DNA of 30,932 bases from a virus. Shown piece after piece: positions 6,686-14,467 of this stretch. The notes below the pieces were generated by a model that was not told where the DNA came from, did not search any database, and worked only from the letters and a program-made list of their open reading frames with translations. The stretch is taken from the IMG/VR virus record IMGVR_UViG_3300009124_000063, positions 1-30,932 of that record; one strand, 5' to 3'. The translations under genes were made by a program, and so were the position numbers. How positions within the stretch are numbered: the first letter of the stretch is position 1; each line of letters opens with the position of its first letter.

Positions 6686-7108
6686 ATGGCAGATAACCCC
6701 TTTGAAAACTACGGTTTGATGGAGCGGCTATTGGACTACAACCCAATGACCGTCATCCGCAATCCAATAGACACCATGCAACACCTCGCATTTCCAGAGG
6801 CGATAGCTCAGCGCATAATGCGGGAGAATCCGGAGCTTGGGCCTCGCGTTGATCGCGGCATCCTAGATATGGCTATCAACTTTGCTGGTGGCTATGACTG
6901 GGCTGCTAGGGAAGGGATAACGCCACAGGCGGCAAAAGAGATGGCAAGAGCGTACCAGTACAGGGATTACGCAGAGCGCCCAGATGACGCCATCCAAGAC
7001 TATTACGAGAACGTTGCAGGCATTGATGCGTTTACGGGTGAGCGCGTCCCAACAAGTAGCCTGATTGAGATGGCGCTTGAGTACGCTAGGAATAAGGCGA
7101 GCAAATGA
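6686..7108 (+). CDS. Hypothetical protein
   Basis: A 140-residue helical protein; ATG 6686 directly follows a GGGGG. It has a short hydrophobic middle (ILDMAINFAGGYDWAA) and many acidic residues, with YQYRDYAERPDDAIQDYYENVAG in the second half. It overlaps the next gene by 4 bases (ATGA), so the two are probably functional partners. Not recognised. Confidence 0.6.
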   Translation: MADNPFENYGLMERLLDYNPMTVIRNPIDTMQHLAFPEAIAQRIMRENPELGPRVDRGILDMAINFAGGYDWAAREGITPQAAKEMARAYQYRDYAERPDDAIQDYYENVAGIDAFTGERVPTSSLIEMALEYARNKASK

Positions 7109-8505
7109 GCAACGATATGCCGCAGCTACTCCCATACCAGCCGGGCTTCATTGAGTCAGCCCGAGATAAGATCGCGTCAGGTTTGCTAGGCATGGGTCTG
7201 TATGAAGACAACCCGTATGCCGCATATAGAGCCGCTGAGGGTCTGCTGTCGGTTGTGGACTTCCTGCCCGGAATAGGCGACGCAAAAGGCGCTGTAGAGA
7301 CGGTGGATGCCGCGAATAAGGGCGATTACGCAACCGCTGGACTCATGGGTGCTGCGACCGCTGCAGGCGTTGTTCCAGTGCTGGGTGATGCTGCGTCTGC
7401 GGTGCTGATGGGAATAGCAAGGCGCGGAGGAAAAGAGGACAGGCTTTTGGATTTAGGCTTTCTTAGTCCTGAGTACCTTGATAACCCAACCCAGATCAAA
7501 AGGGCTGAGACAAGCTACGATAAGGCCATGAGTGGTAGCAAGGGCTTTGCTGACAGGGAGGCGATTGCTATAGCGAACCAAGGGGAGACTGTCAGAGAGG
7601 TTCAAGAGTTTCCGCAAACATACATTAGTCCGGAGGTTCTAGCATCTGGTGATTACGCCTTAACACCAGTGCGTGGCGACAGGTCATTTATAGGGCTGAT
7701 AGATATGGTAGGAGGAGTCCCCACTGGGAGATCAGTTCCTGTGCAGGGTGGCGCTCAATACCCGCAGGCTAACCCAGAGGCGTGGCAATCAAACCTTGCG
7801 GTGGCACAGTCACAGCATGACAAGTTCAAAAGAATTGCTGAGCAGACGGGAAGGCAGCCGATAGGCATTTATAACACCATGGGCTTGGAGTCAGTTAATT
7901 TCTCTACGCCTCCAGCGGAGGTTATGTTTTTGCAGACCAAGAACATCAACATCCCCAAAAAAGACAAAACAGCGTTTGATAAAGAGCTAAAGGCGACATA
8001 CAAAGATTGGCCCGGCTTGGACAGCCCAGACGCAATGGATTGGATTCTTGGTCGAGGTGACTTCCCTAATGAGGGCAAGCGCCGCACTAAGTTCACCACT
8101 CTAATGGGCATGGCAAAGTACAGGGATAGGGGCTTTCCCTCGTATGGTCAGGTGCTTGAGGCATCTACGTTGCCGGAATTGCGCCAAGCAGAGCTTGGTG
8201 AGTCTGGATTTACGATGCTTTTGCCAGATGTTTCTCGTGACGTTTTTCCGAGCAGCAGGCATCAATCATATGACACTGTAATGCCGGGCAGTTATTTCGG
8301 TTCTTTAGAGCAGCCAGTACCGTTCTCGGTTATGTTCCCTGACTATTACCAAGCTGCTAGGCAAAGGATGACGAGTGGAAGCGTCCCCAGACCATTTACC
8401 CACACTGAAGCCATTGACGCGATGAATAAGCGCAAAGACGGCTTTATAGTGCCGGATCAGCAATGGCTTGATGGGCTGATGTCATATATAGAAAGTCAGC
8501 GGTAA
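7105..8505 (+). CDS. Large unknown phage protein with a pre-toxin-like hydrophobic N-terminal segment
   Basis: The protein has 466 residues. Residues about 47-104 form a Gly/Ala-rich hydrophobic region with two related turns, LPGIGDAKGA (54-63) and VPVLGDAASA (91-100). This resembles the segment that precedes toxin domains in polymorphic toxins and occurs in large polyvalent phage proteins. The remaining 360 residues are soluble and not recognised; conserved-looking blocks include KRRTKFTTLMGMAKYRDRGFPS, SSRHQSYDTVMPGSYFG and PVPFSVMFPDYYQ. No catalytic motif is evident. Its place between terminase and the tail genes suggests a late product, perhaps carried in the virion or delivered to the host. 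It is translationally coupled to the gene before it. Confidence 0.65.
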   Translation: MSNDMPQLLPYQPGFIESARDKIASGLLGMGLYEDNPYAAYRAAEGLLSVVDFLPGIGDAKGAVETVDAANKGDYATAGLMGAATAAGVVPVLGDAASAVLMGIARRGGKEDRLLDLGFLSPEYLDNPTQIKRAETSYDKAMSGSKGFADREAIAIANQGETVREVQEFPQTYISPEVLASGDYALTPVRGDRSFIGLIDMVGGVPTGRSVPVQGGAQYPQANPEAWQSNLAVAQSQHDKFKRIAEQTGRQPIGIYNTMGLESVNFSTPPAEVMFLQTKNINIPKKDKTAFDKELKATYKDWPGLDSPDAMDWILGRGDFPNEGKRRTKFTTLMGMAKYRDRGFPSYGQVLEASTLPELRQAELGESGFTMLLPDVSRDVFPSSRHQSYDTVMPGSYFGSLEQPVPFSVMFPDYYQAARQRMTSGSVPRPFTHTEAIDAMNKRKDGFIVPDQQWLDGLMSYIESQR

Positions 8506-8507
8506 CA

Positions 8508-8515
8508 GGTATAAT
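8508..8515 (+). promoter_or_regulatory. GGTATAAT element (copy 2)
   Basis: TATAAT at 8510-8515 in the 22-bp gap before the basic-protein cluster; ATG 8528 follows 12 bases later. Initiation about 7 bases after the hexamer would give a leader of only a few bases. No matching -35 element is seen. Confidence 0.4.
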
Positions 8516-8527
8516 ACGGGGTTACTG

Positions 8528-8761
8528 ATGAAGCCAGCGAAAGGCAAGGCAAGAGTCAAAAAGACCGCATCTGGCAAGAAGGTCAGCTACGGTCAGAAAG
8601 GCGCAAGTGTGAAGCCCGGGACAAAGAAGGGCGACTCATACTGCGCTCGCTCTGCTGGGCAAATGAAGAGCCACCCAAGGGCGGCGAAAGACCCTAACTC
8701 GCCGTTGCGGTTATCTCGCAAGCGGTGGAAGTGTTCTGGCACTAAGTCGAGGAAGAAGTAA
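8528..8761 (+). CDS. Small Lys/Arg-rich protein (basic cluster 1)
   Basis: A 77-residue protein, about a third Lys or Arg, opening KPAKGKARVKKTASGKKVSYG and ending KSRKK. A central GDSYCARSAGQM block and a C-terminal RLSRKRWKCSG make it more than simple sequence. Its charge suggests DNA or RNA binding, perhaps inside the capsid. Similar small basic proteins are frequent beside tail or adaptor genes in T7- and SU10-like marine phages, with no proven role. The stop overlaps the next start (TAATG). Confidence 0.7.
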   Translation: MKPAKGKARVKKTASGKKVSYGQKGASVKPGTKKGDSYCARSAGQMKSHPRAAKDPNSPLRLSRKRWKCSGTKSRKK

Positions 8762-8940
8762 TGGGCATGGGCGTCAAGCATTACTTTAAGGACGGCAAGG
8801 AGCATAAGGGCGGTTATCACAAGATGCCGGACGGGTCGCTGCACTCTGGCGCGACTCACGGTAAAAACAGCAAGCGGTTGTACCACTATGGCGATCTAAG
8901 CCAAAAATCAAAGCGCAAAGCGCGGGAGACTTGGAAGTAA
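8761..8940 (+). CDS. Small basic His/Gly/Lys-rich protein (basic cluster 2)
   Basis: A 59-residue frame from ATG 8761 to TAA 8938-8940. It overlaps the previous stop by one base and the next start by one base. The sequence opens MGMGVKHYFKDGKEHKGGYH and contains MPDGSLHSGATHGKNSKRLYH. It is strongly basic with seven His. No other frame covers this interval, and it has stop/start coupling on both sides, supporting a real gene. Function unknown. Confidence 0.68.
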   Translation: MGMGVKHYFKDGKEHKGGYHKMPDGSLHSGATHGKNSKRLYHYGDLSQKSKRKARETWK

Positions 8941-8987
8941 TGCCGTATCACAAGGGTAAAAAGAAAGGTAAGAAGCGTGGCAAGTAA
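8940..8987 (+). CDS. 15-residue poly-basic micropeptide (basic cluster 3)
   Basis: ATG 8940 overlaps the preceding stop (TAATG). The peptide is MPYHKGKKKGKKRGK: 9 of 15 residues are Lys or Arg. It is too short for routine gene calling, but its composition matches both neighbours, and it fills the only uncovered stretch of the cluster. It could be a DNA-condensing peptide, or merely a coupling leader for the next gene. Moderate to low certainty. Confidence 0.42.
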   Translation: MPYHKGKKKGKKRGK

Positions 8988-9132
8988 GGGCTTGTACGCC
9001 AACATTCACGCCAAGCGCAGGCGCATAGCGGCTGGCTCTGGCGAGAAGATGCGGAAAGCTGGGTCGAAGGGTGCGCCTACGGCTAAGGCATTCAAGCAGT
9101 CGGCTAAGACTGCCAAGAAGCGGAACAAGTAA
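8977..9132 (+). CDS. Small Lys/Arg/Ala-rich protein (basic cluster 4)
   Basis: A frame of 51 residues from GTG 8977, opening with the SKGLYANIHAKRRRIAAGSG stretch and then EKMRKAGSKGAPTAKAF, ending AKKRNK. The KGLYANIHAK...EKMRK pattern is one I associate with tiny proteins of marine T7-like phages that sit next to head-tail genes. A GTG start inside the preceding frame is consistent with coupling, and the stop abuts the adaptor ATG. Function is unknown; nucleic-acid contact is likely from charge. Confidence 0.68.
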   Translation: MASKGLYANIHAKRRRIAAGSGEKMRKAGSKGAPTAKAFKQSAKTAKKRNK

Positions 9133-9753
9133 ATGGCACTGTCAAACTATACTGAGCTAAAGGCGTCGATCGCTGACTTCCTAAACCGCGATGACCTGAC
9201 AAGCGTGATCCCCGACTTCATTGCGCTGGCTGAGGCGGCAATCAACCGCGATATCCGCCACTATGAGATGGAGAACAGGGCTACGGCTGACCTAGACCAG
9301 CAGTACCTAGACAGGCCATCTGATTGGGTTGAGACAATCCGCATCAACATCACCAGTGGCGGCACTCGTCACCTTGAGCACCTGTCATCTGCGTCTATGG
9401 CTGATAAGCGAGCAGGGGCAGAGAACACGACCGGAGAGCCGCGATACTACCGTCACGCTGAGAGGGCATTTGAGGTATTCCCAACGCCTGATGGGACGTA
9501 TGAGGTGGAGTTGCTGTATTACCAAAAGATCCCATCGCTGGCGACCAACTCAACCAACTGGTTGCTAACAGATCACCCAGACATCTACCTGTATGGCGCT
9601 CTCTTGCATTCAGCGCCGTATCTCGCTGAAGACCAGCGTGTTGGTGTGTGGGCGCAGCTATACTCTGCTGCTAGGGATAGGGTCAATCAAAGTGGGGAGC
9701 TTGCGTCATTCTCAGGCTCTGGGCTTACATTAAAAGTTAAGGGGCTAGGATGA
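9133..9753 (+). CDS. Head-tail adaptor protein (SU10-type)
   Basis: A 206-residue protein with the family opening YTELKASIADFLNRDDLTS, then PDFIALAEAAINRDIRHYEM and a strand-rich middle. It contains WVETIRI, the EVFPTPDGTYEVELLYYQKIP block and LLTDHPDIYLYGALLHSAPYL. These blocks are typical of the adaptor that sits below the portal in SU10-like short-tailed phages. It would link portal and nozzle. Its gene starts right after the basic cluster and overlaps the next start (ATGA), but lies about 13.6 kb before the portal gene. Confidence 0.8.
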   Translation: MALSNYTELKASIADFLNRDDLTSVIPDFIALAEAAINRDIRHYEMENRATADLDQQYLDRPSDWVETIRINITSGGTRHLEHLSSASMADKRAGAENTTGEPRYYRHAERAFEVFPTPDGTYEVELLYYQKIPSLATNSTNWLLTDHPDIYLYGALLHSAPYLAEDQRVGVWAQLYSAARDRVNQSGELASFSGSGLTLKVKGLG

Positions 9754-10163
9754 GCTTTTCAGACTACCTAGAGGATAAGATCCTCGATCACGTTTTTGGC
9801 GGGGTAGCATACACTGCGCCGTCTACGCTTTACGTTGGGTTGTTTACGTCAACTGCGAGCGACTCTGCCGCAGGCACTGAGGTATCAGGCAACGGATATG
9901 CGCGTCAGACCGCCGCATTTACGGTATCGGGGACAACCCCTACTACAGCCGCGTCTAGCGCCAATATAGAGTTCCCAGAGGCCACAGGCTCATGGGGGAC
10001 TATCACCTATGCGGGTATCTTTGATGCGCTCACAGGCGGCAATATGCTGGCCTACGCAGAGCTTACAGACCCTGCCGACTTTGTTACTGCGCTTCCGAAG
10101 GCTGTAGATACTGGTGACATCCTACGGATCAATGCTGGCAACCTGAAGGTGACGCTTGACTAA
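9750..10163 (+). CDS. Phage tail-fibre-like structural protein
   Basis: A 137-residue protein of a family common in tailed phages. It opens SDYLEDKILDHVFGG, followed by PSTLYVGLFTSTASD, then FPEATGSWGTITYAGIFDA and an end GDILRINAGNLKVTLD. It is all-beta in appearance and usually annotated as tail fibre. It probably forms or decorates the fibre base. Coupled to the adaptor before and to the long fibre after (TAATG). Confidence 0.72.
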   Translation: MSFSDYLEDKILDHVFGGVAYTAPSTLYVGLFTSTASDSAAGTEVSGNGYARQTAAFTVSGTTPTTAASSANIEFPEATGSWGTITYAGIFDALTGGNMLAYAELTDPADFVTALPKAVDTGDILRINAGNLKVTLD

Positions 10164-12694
10164 TGACTACCATCGTAACCCGAACGGAGACGCAGACTGA
10201 CGGGACTGCGCCAAAAAACTCAGAGCTTTCATGGTCTGAGGTAGATACCAACTTTATCAACCTCAATGACGATAAGGTTGAGGTTTCTGGCGCTATCATC
10301 TTTGCAGCTAAGGCTGGGGAGGCGCTTTCTAAGGGCGATGTAGTCTATGTGTCGGGTGTCAGTGGTAATGAGCCAGTAGTCTCTAAGGCAGACGCTGATG
10401 ATGCCGCTAAGATGCCTGCATTTGGCTTGGCTGAGGCTGACGCTAACCTTAACGCCGCAGTCAACGTAGTTACGTTCGGCACACTCTACGATCTGGATAC
10501 CTCTGCGTTTAGCGCGGGGGATGCCGTATACGTCTCCACAACGGCTGGTAGCTTGACCGCAACCAAGCCTACTGGTGAGTCATCACTTCTGCAAAACCTT
10601 GGCCTAGTAATCCGCTCACACGCTTCTGCGGGGTCTATCAAGGTAGGTGGCGCAGGCCGTACCAATGCTGTCCCTAACCTAAATGATGGCAACGTCTTTA
10701 TCGGTAATGCGAGCAATCAGGCAGAGGCTAGGGCGCTTGTAGAGGCCGACATTAGTGATTTGCAAGCGTACCTCACTAGCGTGTCGGTTAGTGGGCTTTC
10801 GGATGCCACGATTACTTCGGTAGCGGACAATGAAGTGCTTGCATACGACAGCACTAGCTCTGAATGGATTAACCAAACGGCGGCAGAAGCTGGGCTGGCA
10901 ACATCTGCCCAAGGATCTCTTGCTGATAGCGCACTGCAACCGGCTGACCTTAGCGTTACGACTAACGCGGTAGGAACGGCTGCATTAACGTATACCAGTG
11001 GAACGGGTGTATTCAGTTATACGCCGCCCGACTTGTCTGGATACCTAACCACCGTATCTGTGGATAGCCTTTCTGATGCCACTATCACAACGCCAGCAGA
11101 CAACGAGCTTTTTGCGTATAACTCAGCGACTAGCGAGTGGATCAACCAAACCCCAACGGAGGCTGGATTTGCCACGGTAGCTACGTCTGGTGCGTATTCT
11201 GATTTATCAGGAACGCCAACTAATGTCAGCACCTTCGCTAATGATGCAGGATACCTAACCAGCTACACAGAAACAGATACGCTTGATTCAGTAACAGGGC
11301 GAGGCGCTACGACTACCAACGCGGTAACGGTTGGCAATCTAACTTCCACAGGCATCGACGATAACGCAATAAGCACTGCGATCACGATTGACTCTTCACA
11401 GCAGGTTGGTATTGGAACCGCCTCACCTGCAAACCTTGTGGACATCGTTAGCAGTGCCTCAACGCCCACATTAAGAATACAAAGCACCAACGGATCTTCT
11501 ACTACGCCAACGCTAAAATTTGACGGCATTAATGACGGCACTATACAAATGGCGAGCGGGGGGCTAGGCGGCTTAACCATCCAGCGGGATGGTGGTGCTG
11601 GGCTGTTGTTCAAGAATAGCGCCAGCGAGATAGATGTTACCGGCACGTTTACCACCTTCACCTCTACTGGCATCGACGATAACGCCACCAGCACAGCGAT
11701 CACGATTGATAGCTCGCAGAACGTGGGGATTGGTCAGACTGCGCCAGATACTAGCGCCAGCTACGCCACGCTTCACGTAGGCGACAATGCCGCGTCTCCA
11801 GACAACGCTAGGCTCATCTTGGAAGGTAGTACCAACAAGTACGGCATATACGCCTTTGGCACTAACTTGGGTATATATGATTACACGAGCGGGGCGAATA
11901 GGCTTACGCTTGATTCCAGTGGCAACATAGGGCTGGGCGACGGCACTATATCCGCAACGCTTGATTTGCATTCAACAACGGCTGGGCGAGTGCTTTCGGT
12001 AGAAGGCTCTGGCGGCAAATGGGCATCTATTGTTAGCGGCACAGGCACTACTGGCCCAGTGTTGGCGTTTAATAACACTGCATCGCGTTTCCGCATTGCG
12101 TCGGGGACTGACAAGCTAGGCACTGGGTTAACAGAACACCTCATTGTTGAGCCAAGCGGCGACGTAGGGATAGGCGTTGTTCCGGGGGCGGGCCGTCTTT
12201 ATATACAAGGTAGCACATCAGACTCTACCGCTTATGCACAGTACACGAGGAATAGCGGAGGCAATCAGCTATTCTCTATACGTAATGACGGTTTAATGAG
12301 TACAGGGCTTCAGGCTACTTCACCCTATAACCTGACCACTGGTTTCTCGGCCAATATGCACGTAAACAGCGCCGGTAATGTCTTTAGGTCAACGTCATCA
12401 GCAAGGTACAAAAGAAACATTCAAGACATGACGTATGGCGTAGCGGATGTGATGAATCTGCGAGCCGTTACCTTTGAGCAAAAGAACGAATACCCAAGCA
12501 ATACATACGCAGGCTTTATCGCTGAAGAAGTACACGACGCGGGGCTTGTGGAGTTCGTTGAATACAACGACGCAGGACAGCCCGACGCTGTACACTACGC
12601 CAACATGGTGTCACTGCTTACCAAGGCAATACAAGAACAGCAGGCAACCATTGAATCGCTAACCGCACGCATTGAACAACTGGAGGCCAACTAA
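10163..12694 (+). CDS. Long tail fibre with C-terminal S74 intramolecular chaperone
   Basis: An 843-residue host-recognition protein. The N-terminal 170 residues include a KAGEALSKGDVVYVSG module common in phage fibres. Two near-copies follow at about 203-245 and 294-337 (DATIT...ADNE...AY...SEWINQT). Two copies of a GIDDNA-x-STAITIDSSQ-x-VGIG block come after, near 396-418 and the matching region encoded at about 11668-11738. The end is a Peptidase_S74 domain: SSARYKRNI with putative dyad S745 and K750, AGFIAEEV, then a coiled-coil tail (AIQEQQATIESLTARIEQLE). In known proteins this domain helps trimerise the fibre, then cuts itself off at the Ser. Confidence 0.88.
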   Translation: MTTIVTRTETQTDGTAPKNSELSWSEVDTNFINLNDDKVEVSGAIIFAAKAGEALSKGDVVYVSGVSGNEPVVSKADADDAAKMPAFGLAEADANLNAAVNVVTFGTLYDLDTSAFSAGDAVYVSTTAGSLTATKPTGESSLLQNLGLVIRSHASAGSIKVGGAGRTNAVPNLNDGNVFIGNASNQAEARALVEADISDLQAYLTSVSVSGLSDATITSVADNEVLAYDSTSSEWINQTAAEAGLATSAQGSLADSALQPADLSVTTNAVGTAALTYTSGTGVFSYTPPDLSGYLTTVSVDSLSDATITTPADNELFAYNSATSEWINQTPTEAGFATVATSGAYSDLSGTPTNVSTFANDAGYLTSYTETDTLDSVTGRGATTTNAVTVGNLTSTGIDDNAISTAITIDSSQQVGIGTASPANLVDIVSSASTPTLRIQSTNGSSTTPTLKFDGINDGTIQMASGGLGGLTIQRDGGAGLLFKNSASEIDVTGTFTTFTSTGIDDNATSTAITIDSSQNVGIGQTAPDTSASYATLHVGDNAASPDNARLILEGSTNKYGIYAFGTNLGIYDYTSGANRLTLDSSGNIGLGDGTISATLDLHSTTAGRVLSVEGSGGKWASIVSGTGTTGPVLAFNNTASRFRIASGTDKLGTGLTEHLIVEPSGDVGIGVVPGAGRLYIQGSTSDSTAYAQYTRNSGGNQLFSIRNDGLMSTGLQATSPYNLTTGFSANMHVNSAGNVFRSTSSARYKRNIQDMTYGVADVMNLRAVTFEQKNEYPSNTYAGFIAEEVHDAGLVEFVEYNDAGQPDAVHYANMVSLLTKAIQEQQATIESLTARIEQLEAN

Positions 12695-13045
12695 ATGGCA
12701 AACTATAAGGAAACAACTGTCGCTGGAAGTTCATACGTTCGCGCAAACGGCGTCACTATTACCAACGGCGAAGGGAACAAGAACATCTATTTCGACGAGG
12801 AGAAGGTGATTAATCTGGGCGATGGCGATGTCATTCGCAAGCCAGCGGGTCGCGTTGGTTCACCATTCTCAATCGAAAACGCTGGAACCGAATTTCCTCT
12901 GCTAAACCCAGAGACGGGCGAGGTGCTTGTTCAAGGTGCTCAGATGACATACGAGGGTGTCTATGCCGCACTCTATAGCCTGTACATCCATCTAGCAAAA
13001 GAGCGTGACGCTGCGTTAGCGCAAGAAGACTCCCCAGCGGAATAA
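12695..13045 (+). CDS. Hypothetical virion-associated protein
   Basis: A 116-residue acidic protein directly abutting the fibre stop. The centre is strand-rich (KNIYFDEEKVINLGDGDVIRK), followed by a helix (YEGVYAALYSLYIHLAKERDAAL). Position suggests a fibre accessory or assembly factor. Not recognised. Confidence 0.6.
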   Translation: MANYKETTVAGSSYVRANGVTITNGEGNKNIYFDEEKVINLGDGDVIRKPAGRVGSPFSIENAGTEFPLLNPETGEVLVQGAQMTYEGVYAALYSLYIHLAKERDAALAQEDSPAE

Positions 13046-13059
13046 AAGTGGTTTTGTAG

Positions 13060-13584
13060 ATGGCTAGATACGTCACAGCGGGATATTGGGTTAGAGGCTA
13101 CGCAGAGGGCGATTACACCTATGCTGCGGCATCTTCTGACGCCACATCTGCTGTAGACGCTGGCGCTAACATCATTGTCAGTATGGCGGCGGGGTCTGAT
13201 GGATCGTCAGCTACGATAGCGTCTCCATACAGAATAAAGTTTGTTGGCTTTAAGTCAGATGGTGCATCTGATGTCGATCTAGGGATAAATCGGTATCGGT
13301 TGTTTGGTGTATTACCGGCTGGGTCATCTATTGGTAAGGCAAGCCTGTCACGCACAATAACTGTCTCAGGCGGTAAAGTTTCTGCTGATGGTGATATGGG
13401 GTTTTCTGCCCGCCTCAAGTGGGAGAATGAGCCTGAGCCGGGCGATGCTTGGGAAGACAGGGATGAACCTATTGGTATTTGGGCTGATCGCGCAGAACCC
13501 GGTGATACTTGGACTGACAGAAGTGAGCCTTCAGGCATTTGGACTGATCGGCCTGAGCCGGGCGACTCATGGAGTGACGCATAA
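13060..13584 (+). CDS. Tail-associated protein with C-terminal Trp decapeptide repeats
   Basis: A 174-residue protein. Residues 1-115 are a beta-type domain (GYWVRGYAEGDY, SPYRIKFVGFKS). Residues 126-174 are five tandem copies of a 10-residue E-P-x-x-x-W-x-D-R-x unit. Similar W-T-D/E-P repeats occur in phage tail-region proteins of unknown role. The gene lies between fibre and adhesin, and its stop overlaps the adhesin start, so a part in host binding or fibre attachment is likely. Confidence 0.68.
   Translation: MARYVTAGYWVRGYAEGDYTYAAASSDATSAVDAGANIIVSMAAGSDGSSATIASPYRIKFVGFKSDGASDVDLGINRYRLFGVLPAGSSIGKASLSRTITVSGGKVSADGDMGFSARLKWENEPEPGDAWEDRDEPIGIWADRAEPGDTWTDRSEPSGIWTDRPEPGDSWSDA
13435..13581 (+). 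repeat. Coding tandem repeat, 30-bp unit, five copies
   Basis: Encodes residues 126-174 of the Trp-repeat protein. Unit cores alternate between EPGD-x-W and EP-x-GIW, so the real period may be 60 bp (GDxW plus GIW). Copies differ at many third positions, so the repeat is old and kept by protein selection rather than freshly duplicated. The last copy is one residue short. Confidence 0.8.
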
Positions 13585-14435
13585 TGTTTAGGGGTTTGGT
13601 GGTAGCGAAAGGCCGCGTAGCCAAGGATGATCAAGTATTCTCAACGGTTGGTAATACCAGCTTTACGGTTCCAGCAAATGTTAATTTTATCTCTGCCGTC
13701 TGTGTAGGCGGTGGCGGCGGTTCAGCCTCCGCTCACCCGTCATCTGCGAGAGGCGCGGGCGCTGGCGGCGATTTGGTCTATGGGACGGTTCCTGTAACGC
13801 CGGGGGAGACGCTGACTGTAGTTGTTGGTGATGGCGGCGACGCGGCGGCTTATAGCTCTAGTACCGTTGGCGGGCATGGCGGCTCTTCTGGCATTAAGCG
13901 GGGTGCTACATTCATTCTGCGGGCCAAGGGCGGAAAAGGCGGGGGCAATGCCACTACAGAAGACACAAATATCATTTCTGATGACGCAACTAGCTCTGGT
14001 GAAAACTCTGGCGGTACTGGCGCGACTAGCGGGGCTGGTGGCCTTGGCGGTGGTGGGGCGGCAGGATATTCCGGCAGCGGCGGTAATGGCGGGTCTAATA
14101 CTGTTGCTGCCACAAATGGAGCAGGCGGCGGTGGCGGCGGTGGCGCATACAGCACTTACACTAACTATGTCGGCGGTTACGGCGGTGGGGTGCATTTGTA
14201 TGGCGCAGGATCAAATGGCGCGGCTGGCGTAAACACTCCAAGCGAGTGGAATGGGGACGATGGCTCTTCTGATGCGGACGGTATCGCGTCCCCGTCATAC
14301 GCAAAAGGCAAAGGCGCTCCAGCACCTGCTACTAGCTCCGGCTTTAATGGGCGAGAAGGGGGATCTGGAGGTGTTCGCATTGTATGGCCCGGTCAATCAT
14401 CATTCTTCCCCTCCACCGACGTAGGCGAACCGTAG
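13584..14435 (+). CDS. Glycine-rich receptor-binding protein (adhesin)
   Basis: A 283-residue protein. Residues 1-50 form a beta domain (VFSTVGNTSFTVPANVNFISAV). A long Gly/Ala/Ser-rich body follows with many GG, GGG and one run of seven Gly, and a typical end GGSGGVRIVWPGQSSFFPS. Gly-rich arrays with intervening loops form polyglycine-helix tips in adhesins such as S16 gp38, where the loops touch the receptor. Here it would sit at the fibre tip. Codons are dominated by GGC/GGT, which leaves an artefactual Pro-rich frame on the opposite strand. It starts in the previous stop (TAATG). Confidence 0.75.
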   Translation: MFRGLVVAKGRVAKDDQVFSTVGNTSFTVPANVNFISAVCVGGGGGSASAHPSSARGAGAGGDLVYGTVPVTPGETLTVVVGDGGDAAAYSSSTVGGHGGSSGIKRGATFILRAKGGKGGGNATTEDTNIISDDATSSGENSGGTGATSGAGGLGGGGAAGYSGSGGNGGSNTVAATNGAGGGGGGGAYSTYTNYVGGYGGGVHLYGAGSNGAAGVNTPSEWNGDDGSSDADGIASPSYAKGKGAPAPATSSGFNGREGGSGGVRIVWPGQSSFFPSTDVGEP

Positions 14436-14467
14436 TAAAATATAGGGAAACTAATTAGGACTAATTT

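Noticed and set aside
13850-14155. Proline-rich frame on the minus strand
   Set aside because: It is the reverse complement of Gly codons of the adhesin; no start context or independent signal.
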